Assembly (NCBI GenBank): GCA_038244815.1
Contig: JBBRTB010000001.1
Location: forward strand, 124,001 to 188,000
DNA length: 64,000 bases
Reading direction: 5' to 3'
Origin: DASVHS01 sp038244815
Lineage (GTDB): Bacteria > Acidobacteriota > Thermoanaerobaculia > Gp7-AA8
This document shows, piece after piece, positions 44,901-53,000 of the stretch. Each line of letters opens with the position of its first letter. Position 1 is the first letter of the stretch. The translations under genes and the position numbers were made by a program. Below the pieces are notes generated by a model. That model did no database searches. It worked only from the letters and a program-made list of their open reading frames with translations, and was not told the DNA's origin.

Positions 44901-44910
44901 AGTCTACAAT
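44901..44910. promoter_or_regulatory. Overlapping divergent -10 boxes (AGTCTACAAT)
   Basis: Plus strand TACAAT (44905-44910) serves the HAD gene, ATG 10 nt downstream. Minus strand TAGACT (44906-44901) serves the MFS gene, ATG 11 nt downstream. Both hexamers share the central TA. Confidence 0.5.
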
Positions 44911-44919
44911 GACGCGCCC

Positions 44920-45609
44920 ATGCGCCGCAGGCTCGTTCTCTTCGACATCGACGGCACGCTCGTCACCGACGGTGGTGCCTCGCGCGCCGCCTTCAGCGAT
45001 GCGCTGCAAGCCGTCTACGATTACGAAGGCGATCTGCGCCCATACGACTTCTCCGGCCGCACCGATCCGCAGATCGCCACGATGGTGCTCCGCGACGCCG
45101 GCTGGAGCGATACCGGCATCGCGGAACGCTTCCACCGCTTGTGGCCGGCGTATCTCCAGGGGTTGCAACGCAACGCAACGCCGCAGCGCGTCCGGGCCTT
45201 ACCCGGCATCCCGCGGCTGGTGGAGGCCCTGCACCGGCTCGACGACGTCACGCTGGCGCTGCTCACCGGCAACCTCGAAGGAGGCGCGCGCCTCAAGCTC
45301 GCTCCGCCCGCACTCAACGGTTTCTTTCCGTTCGGTGCGTTCGGAAGCGACTCGCCCAGGCGCGAAGAGCTGCCGCCCATCGCCGTCCAACGGGCCTCGC
45401 GGCTCGACGGCGAACGCTTCGCCGGCGCCGATGTCGTGATCATCGGCGACTCCATCTATGACGTGCGCTGCGGCGTTCCCTACGATGCCACCACCATCGC
45501 CGTCGCCTCCGGCAAGACATCGGGAGAGACTCTTCGGGCCGAGAATCCCCGCCACTTCTTCGAGAGTGCGGAAGAGACCGATCGCCTTCTCGAGGCCATC
45601 CTAGGCTAG
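44920..45609 (+). CDS. HAD-family hydrolase (phosphoglycolate phosphatase-like)
   Basis: 229 residues. HAD motif I LVLFDIDGTLVTDGG, motif II LLTGN, motif III/IV VVIIGDSIYDVRCG. Cap domain between 20 and 90. Most similar in layout to Gph/PGP phosphatases that clear 2-phosphoglycolate or other small phosphate esters; the substrate is not determined. Confidence 0.88.
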   Translation: MRRRLVLFDIDGTLVTDGGASRAAFSDALQAVYDYEGDLRPYDFSGRTDPQIATMVLRDAGWSDTGIAERFHRLWPAYLQGLQRNATPQRVRALPGIPRLVEALHRLDDVTLALLTGNLEGGARLKLAPPALNGFFPFGAFGSDSPRREELPPIAVQRASRLDGERFAGADVVIIGDSIYDVRCGVPYDATTIAVASGKTSGETLRAENPRHFFESAEETDRLLEAILG

Positions 45610-45624
45610 AAAACCGCGCCGCCG

Positions 45625-45660
45625 CCCAGATTCCTCGCGCTCTGCGGCGCTTCTAATGAC
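45625..45660. repeat. Solo copy of the inverted end of the 78 bp repeat
   Basis: CCCAGATTCCTCGCGCTCTG then CGGCGC...AATGAC is almost identical to 11069-11096. It lies between the convergent HAD and DUF4097 genes. Confidence 0.8.
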
Positions 45661-45662
45661 GG

Positions 45663-46433
45663 CTACCGATTCCGCCGCGGGATGGAGACGCGGCCGGCGA
45701 CGCGCTCGTAATCGATGCTGCCACTGCCCTTGCTTCCCACGGTGAAGTCGCCGTGCACATCCCTCACATCGACCGAGCCCGACCCGTCGTCCTCGACTGT
45801 GACGTTGCGCTGCACATTTCGCACGGTGATCCCGCCGGAGCCGTCGGTGATCGTGACGTTGCCGCCGACGCCGTCGATGTCCATCTCGCCGGAGCCGTCG
45901 ACCACGCGCAGACTGCCCGCGACGTCAGCGATCGTGAGCGCGCCAGAGCCGTCGTGCACGTTCGCGTCACCATGCACGCCACGGATGGTCAGTTCGCCCG
46001 AGCCGTCGACCATCGTCAGCGGCCCGACGTTCTCGACGATCGTGCCGCCGCTGCCGTCCGTGATGTCGATGGCCATGGCATCCGGCACCGTGACTTCCAT
46101 ATCCAGGCTTCCGCTGCTTCCGCCGAACCAGGAGACGCGGTCGGGAATCACTGCCTCGATCGTCAGTTCCGACCCGCTCTGCTGCACGTTGAACTGGATG
46201 TCGTTGAGCGCGCTCGCCGAGTCCGCACACGCGGTGCCGGTGGCGACCACTTCGCGAGCACCGCTCCGCCCGCTAACTTTCAGCGATCCAGCGCGTCCGA
46301 TCACGGTGATGTGTGAGACCCCCGTGAGGGCCGCAGAGGCGTGACGCCGGGCGGTATGGCCGCAGCCGAAGATGTCCGCGTGGGCGCTGACGGTCACGAG
46401 AGCCACGGCGAGAACCAGAAATCGAGTTCGCAT
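45663..46433 (-). CDS. Secreted beta-helical protein (DUF4097-like) with DGSG repeats
   Basis: 256 residues from ATG 46433, with a signal peptide (TRFLVLAVALVTVSAHA). From about residue 95 the chain is a regular repeat of about 18-21 residues built on DGSG: ITDGSGGTIVENV, MVDGSGELTIRGV, VHDGSGALTIADV, VVDGSGEMDIDGV, ITDGSGGITVRNV, EDDGSGSVDVRDV, SKGSGSIDYERV. Each is one turn of a right-handed beta-helix as in DUF4097/DUF2807 proteins. Probably a periplasmic or surface adhesin-like protein. The frame is open further upstream but the signal peptide fixes the start. TACATT lies 6 nt before the ATG. Confidence 0.85.
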   Translation of the reverse strand: MRTRFLVLAVALVTVSAHADIFGCGHTARRHASAALTGVSHITVIGRAGSLKVSGRSGAREVVATGTACADSASALNDIQFNVQQSGSELTIEAVIPDRVSWFGGSSGSLDMEVTVPDAMAIDITDGSGGTIVENVGPLTMVDGSGELTIRGVHGDANVHDGSGALTIADVAGSLRVVDGSGEMDIDGVGGNVTITDGSGGITVRNVQRNVTVEDDGSGSVDVRDVHGDFTVGSKGSGSIDYERVAGRVSIPRRNR

Positions 46434-46438
46434 GCCTG

Positions 46439-46444
46439 AATGTA
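46439..46444 (-). promoter_or_regulatory. -10 box TACATT, leaderless promoter of the DUF4097 gene
   Basis: Ends 6 nt before ATG 46433. Divergent from the TAAACT box at 46468. Confidence 0.4.
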
Positions 46445-46467
46445 CGCTCCGCGGTGCCGAAAGTTTG

Positions 46468-46473
46468 TAAACT
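46468..46473 (+). promoter_or_regulatory. -10 box TAAACT of the 46482 gene
   Basis: Ends 9 nt before GTG 46482, predicting a 2 nt leader. Confidence 0.42.
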
Positions 46474-46481
46474 CCGCCGCC

Positions 46482-47012
46482 GTGGACCGCGAACTGCGTG
46501 CAAGGCTGCTCTCCTTCCTCCAGCCTCTCTATCAGGACCTCGACGGCGTTTCCCGGATCGATGATGTGGAACGCGTCGCCGCGATTGCCAGGCGGATTCA
46601 TCCGTCCGGAGGCCGCGACTTCGAGCTCCTTCTGCTCTTCCACGGCCTCGGCAAATGGCTCGACAAAATTGGAACGATCTCGCGCGCCGTTCTGACCGTT
46701 CCCGGAATCGACGAGCGCGAGCTGCGCGAAGTTGCGCAATCGATTCGCCGGCTCGATGCCCCCGAAACCGACGCGGAGCGCGCCGTGGCCGCGGCGATTC
46801 TCATCGACGACAGCGGCGTGCGCGGCCTGGCCCAGCGGTTCGCCTCGGCCCGGCGCGAAGGTCATTCCATCATGGAAGTGGTGCGCGAGGCGCTGGCCGC
46901 CTCGTGGATACCGGACTGGCTTCCGCCCGCCGCCCGCCCCATGCTCGAGTCAAGGCTCCATGCGAGAACCGCGTTCTGCCGCACGGTTCTCGATGAGGCG
47001 GCTAGCGGTTAG
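46482..47012 (+). CDS. Hypothetical helical protein with HD-domain-like core
   Basis: 176 residues from GTG 46482. I chose this start because it lies 9 nt after a TAAACT box; the frame is open to 46440. All-helical, soluble. ELLLLFHGLGKWLDKIG resembles the HD of metal phosphohydrolases (usual LLHDIGK) but has HG instead of HD, and ILIDDSGVRGLAQRF may be a second site. So it may be a degenerate HD-domain protein; no function can be assigned. It converges on an HD-GYP gene across a heptad repeat. Confidence 0.65.
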   Translation: MDRELRARLLSFLQPLYQDLDGVSRIDDVERVAAIARRIHPSGGRDFELLLLFHGLGKWLDKIGTISRAVLTVPGIDERELREVAQSIRRLDAPETDAERAVAAAILIDDSGVRGLAQRFASARREGHSIMEVVREALAASWIPDWLPPAARPMLESRLHARTAFCRTVLDEAASG

Positions 47013-47016
47013 GGAG

Positions 47017-47070
47017 GGTAACCAGTAACTGGAAACCGGTAACCGGTAACCGGTAACCGCTAACCGCTAC
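47017..47070. repeat. Heptad repeat, about 7 x GGTAACC, spanning a whole convergent junction
   Basis: GGTAACC, AGTAACT, GGAAACC, three GGTAACC, GCTAACC, then GCTACG. It runs from 5 bp after the stop of one gene to inside the stop codon (CTA, 47067-47069) of the convergent HD-GYP gene. The unit is itself palindromic, unlike the other heptads. Confidence 0.93.
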
Positions 47071-48998
47071 GTCCTGAGCACGCCGGCACGCTCGAACACT
47101 CTCGCTTCGACGAAGACGTCGACGAGTGACGGATCGAGAAGGCCGTCGTTGACTTCCATCTTCAGGATGTCGAGGGCGCGGTCGGTCGAGACGGCACGCT
47201 TGTAGGGGCGGTCGTTGGCGGTCAGGGCGTCGTAGATGTCGGAGACGGTCATCATGCGCGACTGGATCGGGATCTCCATCGCGTTCAACCTGCGTGGATA
47301 GCCGCGGCCGTTGAGCTTCTCGTGGTGCGCGTAGGCGATGTCGGGAACGCTGCGGAGATCCTTCGTCCAGGGGATCTTTTGCAGGAAGCGGAAGGTATGG
47401 GTGACGTGGCTCTCGATCTCGCCGCGCTCGGTGGAGTCGAGGTTGCCCTTGCGAATGGAGAGGATGCGCGCTTCCTCGGCGTTGAGCAGCAGACGTCGTT
47501 CGCCGCGGATGTCTTCGTAGTCGCGAGTGGCCAGATGTTGCAGATAGGCGAAGTCGCCCTCCGGCAGGACAGTCGGCTCGTTCGACTGAGCGATCACCGC
47601 GAAATCCTTCTGCAGCCGCCCGATTTCCTCGAGCGCTTCGCGGTCCAGCTGTTCGCCGAACTGTTCGAAGCCCTCCCGGCCGTGCTCGAGCAGGTAGTCC
47701 AGCTTCCGCTTCATCACTTTCGTCTCGACCGACTTCATCACGAATTCGAATCGCCCCCGGATGGTCGAGAGCTGCATCGGGTACAGCTTCTTCTCCTTGA
47801 CCAGGACCTGCTCGCGAACCCCGACCTTGCCGAAATCGTGAAGCAGCGATGCGTAGCGCAGCTCCCGGACCTGCTCGAGGGTGAAGCGCACGTCGCGATA
47901 CTGGCCTTCGTCGACACGATCGACGATTCTGGCCAGCTCGACGGTGAGATCGGCGACGCGGAACGAGTGACCGGAGGTGGTGGGGTCGCGCTGTTCGATG
48001 GCCGTGACCGCGGCGGTGACGAATCCCTCGAACAGCCGTTCGATCGACTCGTACAGCAGATTGTTCTCGACCGCGACGGCTGCTTGTCCGGAGAGGGAGC
48101 GCATGAGCTCGACCGTGTCCTCGTCGAAGGGAATCACCTCCGAGGGCACCGTCGACGCCGTCAGCCGGGGCGTGGCGCTGGAACGCTTGCGGTTGATGAG
48201 CTGCAGCACGCCGATGATGTCGCCGACATGGTTCGTCATCGGGAAGACCAGCAGCGACCTGGTCAGATAGCCGTTCTCTTCGTCGAACGACCGGTTGATC
48301 GTGTATTCGACGTCGCCGGGCAGGTTATAGGCATCGTCGATGACGAGCGTCTCGCCCGTCATGGCCACATAGCCGGCCAGGCTGCGGCGGGTGATGGGAA
48401 GAACTTTTTCCTCGAATGAAACGTCCAGCGAGTCGTTCTGCGCCAGCTTCCAGCGCAGCACCCTGCCCTGCCCTTCGATCTCGTCGAGGAGATACAGCGA
48501 TCCTGCGTCGGCCCGTGACAGCTCGCGCGCTTTGTTGAGGATCATCGTCAGAAGCACGCCGTGATCGCGGACCGTGGAGAGCGCAATCCCGACTTCACTG
48601 ACCTTTTTGAGCTCTCGGGTGCGGTCGCTCAGCAACTGCTCGAGCTGATCGCTGCGGACCTTCTGATACAGAAACTGGTAGGCGCGGCGCACCGAGTTCA
48701 GCAGGACTGCCGGTGACGGATTCTCGGGGAGGTGGAGGTAAATGCTGTCGTCGCTCAGCCACTTCGGTGCTTCGTCGAGACCGATCCCGACGACGGCGAT
48801 GCTGCTGTCCACCGCGCTGGTGCCGTTTCCACTGCGCATGATGCGCGGATCGACGAGCACGACGCGCAGCGCCGATCCGTCGCGCTCCACCGCGTCCAGA
48901 CTGTCGACCTCACGAGCGGCGATACACTCGCGGCTCAATGCTTCCGCGTACCGACTGATCGGAAAGGTGTCGGAGTGAAGCAGTGTCAACGGCTGCAT
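47067..48998 (-). CDS. GAF/HD-GYP phosphodiesterase with an insertion in the HD-GYP domain
   Basis: 643 residues from ATG 48998 (GTG 49004 is the alternative). Residues 1-115 are receiver-like (LLHSDTFPISRYAEAL, RVVLVDPRIM). A coiled coil follows, then a GAF domain at about 135-310. The HD-GYP domain starts near 330: SGHSFRVADL, LLHDFGKVGVREQVLVKEKKL, and ends HHEKLNGRGYPRRL. About 120 extra residues lie between the HD and the next conserved histidine (IESHVTHTFRFLQKIPW). HD-GYP enzymes degrade cyclic di-GMP. Together with the GGDEF/EAL protein at 60908 it points to c-di-GMP signalling. Confidence 0.9.
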   Translation of the reverse strand: MQPLTLLHSDTFPISRYAEALSRECIAAREVDSLDAVERDGSALRVVLVDPRIMRSGNGTSAVDSSIAVVGIGLDEAPKWLSDDSIYLHLPENPSPAVLLNSVRRAYQFLYQKVRSDQLEQLLSDRTRELKKVSEVGIALSTVRDHGVLLTMILNKARELSRADAGSLYLLDEIEGQGRVLRWKLAQNDSLDVSFEEKVLPITRRSLAGYVAMTGETLVIDDAYNLPGDVEYTINRSFDEENGYLTRSLLVFPMTNHVGDIIGVLQLINRKRSSATPRLTASTVPSEVIPFDEDTVELMRSLSGQAAVAVENNLLYESIERLFEGFVTAAVTAIEQRDPTTSGHSFRVADLTVELARIVDRVDEGQYRDVRFTLEQVRELRYASLLHDFGKVGVREQVLVKEKKLYPMQLSTIRGRFEFVMKSVETKVMKRKLDYLLEHGREGFEQFGEQLDREALEEIGRLQKDFAVIAQSNEPTVLPEGDFAYLQHLATRDYEDIRGERRLLLNAEEARILSIRKGNLDSTERGEIESHVTHTFRFLQKIPWTKDLRSVPDIAYAHHEKLNGRGYPRRLNAMEIPIQSRMMTVSDIYDALTANDRPYKRAVSTDRALDILKMEVNDGLLDPSLVDVFVEARVFERAGVLRT

Positions 48999-49188
48999 CG
49001 TCACCTGAATGACTGCGAGCTACATGGAGCGCAGCCGCAGAAGAACGCGCATTCTTCCGACAGGGACCCAACCTGCGTAAAATGCGCGCCTCACGACGGC
49101 ATTATGGCACCGTTGGCGGGCCGGACGGTGAGAATGTTGTTGATGCCGCGCCCGTTTTGCCATTTGATGGCATCGAGGAGGACACCGA

Positions 49189-50448
49189 TTGGCAGCCTAC
49201 ACGACTGAGACGATTGCGCCCAGGTACCACGACGCCATCGTCGACTGGCAGAAGAAGAACTTTCCGGAGTTGAAGTACCTGCAGGACCACTGGACGAAGT
49301 TCTATCCCACGCAGACGCCCTATCAGCTCTTCGCCAAAGTCGGGAAGCTCAGCTCCGATCAGATCCTTTTTGGACGCCAGGCCGGACAGACCCGGTATGA
49401 GAACGCCGGCGACATGGTCGGCAACATGTTCTACACGGCCCGCGACATCATCCGCACCCAGGCTTCCACCGAGCTCGGCTCGATCCAGCAACACCGCCTC
49501 ACGCTCGAGGAAGCGCCCACCGAGGCCATGAAGATGTCGGTCCTGCGCATCATGGCCGAAGAGCTGCGGCACGGCTATCAGATGTTCTGGGTGTTCGCGC
49601 ACGACGCCACGTGGCAGAAGCCCGGACATCCCGACGTGGCCAAAGAGACGATGGACGAACTGCTGGCCATGCAGCTCGGCAACCATGTGCTCGACGCGTT
49701 CAACATTCCCTTCAACAGCTTCCTCGACAACGTCATCTTTGCCACGGTCATCGATCTCGTAGGCAAGTATCAGCTGGAGATGCAGCGCGTGTTCTCCTAT
49801 GCGCCGATGGGACGGTCGATGGGTCCGATGCTCTCGGAAGAGGGCTTCCACATCGGCTCCGGCCGGGGATTTCTGAAGGAGCTCGCCGTCACCGCGCAGA
49901 GCGACGGCGCCCGCTTCTCGATCGAAGAGATCCAGCACGTGATCAATGCCTGGGTTCCGCGTGGCGTCGAGATGTTCGGCAACGAGCGCGGCGGCGAGAC
50001 GGCCATCGCCTTCGGATTCAAGGACCGCAACAATAGAACCGCCCAATCCGAGTACTTCAACGAGGTCCGCGAGGTGATCGAGCTGGTGGACGTCGCCGTC
50101 GTCCAGGCCAGGGTCAGGGAGATCACCGCTGCCGATGCCCGCAGCGTCGTTCGCGAAGTGCAGGACACCGGGGAAAAGGTGCAGGGCGTCTCTCCCGAGG
50201 ACCTGCTCTTCGTCCCCGATATCAAGTTCTTCCGTGGCCGCGGCCTCGAGGAGGTCGTCTTCATGCCGTACGACGTCCACGGCAACCTCATCACCGAAGG
50301 CGGGAAGCCTGTGGAAGGAGAACGATATCTCTCCTATCTCAAGAGTGTGATCCCCGGCTACTTCGTCAAGACCAAGGATTTCCAGAAGTTCCAGGAAGGG
50401 CTTCTCGGACACGAGCGGCCCGAAGCGGGAAAGAGCTACGGATGGTGA
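49189..50448 (+). CDS. BoxB/PaaA-type diiron aromatic-CoA oxygenase component
   Basis: 419 residues, TTG start with GAGGAGG Shine-Dalgarno 7 nt upstream. Ferritin-like oxygenase with iron ligands E95 (TELGS), E125/H128 (MAEELRHGYQMF) and E218/H221 (LSEEGFHIGSG), plus FNIPFNSFLDNV and KYQLEMQRVFSYAPMG. Closest class is benzoyl-CoA 2,3-epoxidase BoxB and its PaaA relatives, which insert O2 into aromatic acyl-CoA. Neither the reductase (BoxA) nor the hydrolase (BoxC) nor a CoA ligase is nearby, so the substrate is uncertain. A TAAAAT box at 49078-49083 predicts a leader of about 99 nt with a TGCCAT/ATGGCA hairpin just before the Shine-Dalgarno. Confidence 0.85.
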   Translation: MAAYTTETIAPRYHDAIVDWQKKNFPELKYLQDHWTKFYPTQTPYQLFAKVGKLSSDQILFGRQAGQTRYENAGDMVGNMFYTARDIIRTQASTELGSIQQHRLTLEEAPTEAMKMSVLRIMAEELRHGYQMFWVFAHDATWQKPGHPDVAKETMDELLAMQLGNHVLDAFNIPFNSFLDNVIFATVIDLVGKYQLEMQRVFSYAPMGRSMGPMLSEEGFHIGSGRGFLKELAVTAQSDGARFSIEEIQHVINAWVPRGVEMFGNERGGETAIAFGFKDRNNRTAQSEYFNEVREVIELVDVAVVQARVREITAADARSVVREVQDTGEKVQGVSPEDLLFVPDIKFFRGRGLEEVVFMPYDVHGNLITEGGKPVEGERYLSYLKSVIPGYFVKTKDFQKFQEGLLGHERPEAGKSYGW

Positions 50449-50499
50449 AGGTTTCGCGGCTCGACCATGACGACGTAACGTGACACCGCTCACCGTTAT

Positions 50500-50515
50500 A
50501 CAAGAAATCTCTTGT
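50500..50515. promoter_or_regulatory. Operator-like palindrome before the haem lipoprotein gene
   Basis: ACAAGA-AATC-TCTTGT: perfect 6 bp arms, lying just upstream of the TACTCT -10 box (50518-50523) in the 83 bp gap after the oxygenase gene. Confidence 0.5.
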
Positions 50516-50517
50516 GC

Positions 50518-50523
50518 TACTCT
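50518..50523 (+). promoter_or_regulatory. -10 box TACTCT of the haem lipoprotein gene
   Basis: Ends 9 nt before ATG 50532, predicting a 2 nt leader. Confidence 0.4.
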
Positions 50524-50531
50524 CACGGCGC

Positions 50532-50954
50532 ATGCGGGCTCGACCGTTCTTCCTTCTGTTCCTCCTCTTCGCTTCGTGCGGAAAGTTGAACGAGATTCCG
50601 ACCGACCCCGGTGACGGAGGCGGTGCGGTCGATCCCACGGCGACATTCACCCGGGTCAAGTCGGAGGTTCTGCCAGCCTGCTCGGCCGTCGGCTGCCACG
50701 GGTCGATCGCGCCTCAGCAGAACATGGTGCTCACTGCCGATCGCGCCTACGAAAACATCGTGAGCGTCGCGTCGGTCGAGAACCCATCGCTCAATCGCAT
50801 CGCGCCGGGAGATCCTGCCAACTCCTATCTCTACCGCAAGATCAACGGAGTGGGCATCACCGGCGACCGGATGCCGCAAGGTGGACCGTTCCTCTCCGGC
50901 GCGCAGATCGCGCTCGTCCGCGACTGGATTCGCAGAGGTGCTCCCAATGACTAA
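50532..50954 (+). CDS. Lipoprotein with a cytochrome c-like domain (CX4CH)
   Basis: 140 residues from ATG 50532. Lipoprotein signal FFLLFLLFASCGKL (cysteine near 17). The domain has VLPACSAVGCHGSIAP, that is CX4CH rather than CXXCH, then NRIAPGDPANSYLYRKINGV and the end RMPQGGPFLSGAQIALVRDWIRRGA. This block is the cytochrome-c-like domain common in planctomycete and acidobacterial lipoproteins, with the distal methionine in RMP. It overlaps the DUF5777 gene by 8 bp. Probably an electron carrier or sensor at the periplasmic side of the outer membrane. Confidence 0.82.
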   Translation: MRARPFFLLFLLFASCGKLNEIPTDPGDGGGAVDPTATFTRVKSEVLPACSAVGCHGSIAPQQNMVLTADRAYENIVSVASVENPSLNRIAPGDPANSYLYRKINGVGITGDRMPQGGPFLSGAQIALVRDWIRRGAPND

Positions 50955-51798
50955 GCTGATGCTGGTGGCCTCCCTCTGCCTGGCAGCGGCAAGCGCGCTC
51001 GGACAGCAGACAGGCTCCTACGCGCCGCTGCGGCCCATCCCGGTGGGAGACCTTCTGCTGACGTTGCCGTCATCGCACATGGCCGGCGCGCAGACGTGGG
51101 AAGTTCGCTTCAGCCATCGCTTCAACGGATCGATCGACGGCAACGGCGTCCATTCTCTGTTCGGTCTCGACGGCGGGGCCAACGTCGGCATCGGGCTGTC
51201 TTACGTTCCCGTTCGCGATCTGGAGGTCTCCCTGACGCGACACAGCGCGCTCGAGACGTACGAAGCCGCCATCAAGTACGCACTCGTGCAACAGGCGCAG
51301 GCCATCCCGTTTTCGGCAGCCCTCCGCGCCGGCGTCGACTACCGCAACGCCCGCAGCATCGACGATCGCTCGTCCCTCTTTGCGCAGGCCATCGTGTCGC
51401 ACCAGTTCGGCGAAAGGTTCGACGTCTACGCCGTGCCGACTTACGTGACCAGGGCAGGCCGGGTCGCCAGCGGCGACACCTCCGCCGCCCTGTTCGACCA
51501 CGCCTTTAACGTGCCCGTTGGTGCGCTCGTGCAGGTGATGCCGGGTCTCTCGATCGTTGCCGAACTCATTCCACCGAACCACGATCTTCCCTCCGGCCTC
51601 AAAGCCGACCCCGGCTGGTCGATCGGGATCAAGCGTGCCATCGGAGGCCATCTGTTCGAGGTCCTCCTGACGAACAGCAACGGAATGACTGCCGATCAAT
51701 ACATCTCGTCGACCTACAACGGCGCGCCCTTTCGCTGGCGCGACAAACGCCTCGGCTTCAACATCGAGCGACGATGGGGACGAGGCGCGCGGCGTTAG
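50947..51798 (+). CDS. DUF5777 family outer-membrane beta-barrel protein
   Basis: 283 residues with a signal peptide (LMLVASLCLAAASALG). The block VGDLLLTLPSSHMAGAQTWEVRFSHRF (partly quoted) followed by regular amphipathic strands and the LFGLDGGANVGIGLSYVP motif are DUF5777. It ends in a strand with basic residues. The family consists of predicted porin-like barrels that accompany lipoprotein cytochromes, as here. Function unknown, possibly electron or solute passage in the outer membrane. Confidence 0.85.
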   Translation: MTKLMLVASLCLAAASALGQQTGSYAPLRPIPVGDLLLTLPSSHMAGAQTWEVRFSHRFNGSIDGNGVHSLFGLDGGANVGIGLSYVPVRDLEVSLTRHSALETYEAAIKYALVQQAQAIPFSAALRAGVDYRNARSIDDRSSLFAQAIVSHQFGERFDVYAVPTYVTRAGRVASGDTSAALFDHAFNVPVGALVQVMPGLSIVAELIPPNHDLPSGLKADPGWSIGIKRAIGGHLFEVLLTNSNGMTADQYISSTYNGAPFRWRDKRLGFNIERRWGRGARR

Positions 51799-51918
51799 GT
51801 CGGAGCATGGAATCGAGACGGCCGCGGCGAGCACAACCGTTCCAGCCGCCCCCCGGAATGCCCGCCTCGTCCGCTCTGTCACGGCCGAGAATTCTAAATA
51901 CATGGCGGCCTGTTTGCT

Positions 51919-51924
51919 TAATAA
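51919..51924 (+). promoter_or_regulatory. -10 box TAATAA, leaderless promoter of the zinc-ribbon gene
   Basis: Ends 7 nt before ATG 51931, placing the predicted transcription start on the start codon. Confidence 0.4.
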
Positions 51925-51930
51925 CAGACC

Positions 51931-52980
51931 ATGCAATGCCCAGAGTGCAAATCGGCGAATGAACCGGACGCGGCTGCCTGCAACAGCTGTGGGCTCATTC
52001 TCTTGAGGACCTCTGCCATCTCGGCCGGCGTCCCGATCATCGCACCCTCTCCGGAACCGCCAAAGCGGCGGGCCGAAGACTACGCCGGGCAGCGCCGGCG
52101 CTTGAGCGACTCCAACGTTCCCTGCCAGTTCTGCGGGGGCGAGATCTCCTCGAAAGCCATCCGTTGCCGGCACTGCAGCGAGATCGTGAACGAAGACTAT
52201 TACCGCGAGCGCTCGCAGCGGCTGCGCTCGCGCATCAACTACGCCAGTTGGGTGGCCTACCTCCTGGGCCTGGGCGCCCTGCTGGTGTTCCGGCCGGTGG
52301 GCATCCTGTCGATCTCCGCCGGCCTGTTGATGTCGATCATCTATTACGCGATTCCGGTCGAGCCGCCGCCGTCGAAAAAGGAGAAAAAGCGCCGATCATT
52401 CGGCTCCTTTCTGAAACGGCAGCTCCGGATGGAGCGCGTGAACATCCCCATTCCGGCGTTGCGCAACAAACGGATCGTCCTGGTTGGAACTCCGCTCGTC
52501 GCCGCGCTCATCGGGTATTCCGCGAATCTCCTGCTCCTGCAGGAGCCGGTGAATCAGGTGCTGAAGGAGAACGCCTCGTTCGCGGGGATGGAGGTTTCCG
52601 CGCATTACCAGTACTGGGTCGTGCCCGGCGTGATCGTCTACGATCTGCGCGGCGTCAGCGTGCGGCAGACCCCGATGGACGTGCACATGGCGCTGCTCGA
52701 GTTCGCCAAGAAGGTCCGGGACAAGCGCTACTCACGCGTCGACCTTTCGTACAAGGGCACGACGAAGTTCTCCATCGACGGCGACTCCTTCCGCAAGCTC
52801 GGCCGGGAGTACGCCAGGAAGAACTACGACTTCGTTCTTTACTCGTTTCCGAAGCTCTTCCATCCCGAGGACGGCGCAAGGAGCCTGGCGGCCGCGTCGG
52901 ACCGCGACGCGCTGCTGCAGTTTCACCGGCAGTGGTACGGCAACGACTCCATGACCCGCCCCATCGGCAACGGGATGTAG
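51931..52980 (+). CDS. Zinc-ribbon membrane protein
   Basis: 349 residues. Two zinc ribbons at the N-terminus: CPECKSANEPDAAACNSCG and CQFCGGEISSKAIRCRHC. These are followed by two membrane helices (about 105-150: WVAYLLGLGALLVFRPVG, ILSISAGLLMSIIYYAI), a basic segment, a third helix (IVLVGTPLVAALIGYSANLLLL) and a soluble 150-residue C-terminal domain (KFSIDGDSFRKLGREYARKNYDFVLYSFP). No catalytic motif is visible. Such double-ribbon proteins are often envelope-stress or scaffold proteins. The stop codon is followed at once by the solo MITE end. Confidence 0.8.
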   Translation: MQCPECKSANEPDAAACNSCGLILLRTSAISAGVPIIAPSPEPPKRRAEDYAGQRRRLSDSNVPCQFCGGEISSKAIRCRHCSEIVNEDYYRERSQRLRSRINYASWVAYLLGLGALLVFRPVGILSISAGLLMSIIYYAIPVEPPPSKKEKKRRSFGSFLKRQLRMERVNIPIPALRNKRIVLVGTPLVAALIGYSANLLLLQEPVNQVLKENASFAGMEVSAHYQYWVVPGVIVYDLRGVSVRQTPMDVHMALLEFAKKVRDKRYSRVDLSYKGTTKFSIDGDSFRKLGREYARKNYDFVLYSFPKLFHPEDGARSLAAASDRDALLQFHRQWYGNDSMTRPIGNGM

Positions 52981-53000
52981 CTGCCGTTACACTCCACTAG
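52981..53000. mobile_element. Solo terminal repeat of the MITE-like element
   Basis: CTGCCGTTACACTCCACTAG is the 20 bp outer end of the terminal repeat at 24353-24372, with the TCC variant seen at the left end of that element. No second end lies nearby. Its CTAG provides the TAG stop of the convergent HAD gene (52997-52999). Confidence 0.8.

Noticed and set aside
46434..46865. Longer start for the DUF4097 protein
   Set aside because: The extension overlaps a divergent gene and would bury the clear signal peptide starting at 46433.
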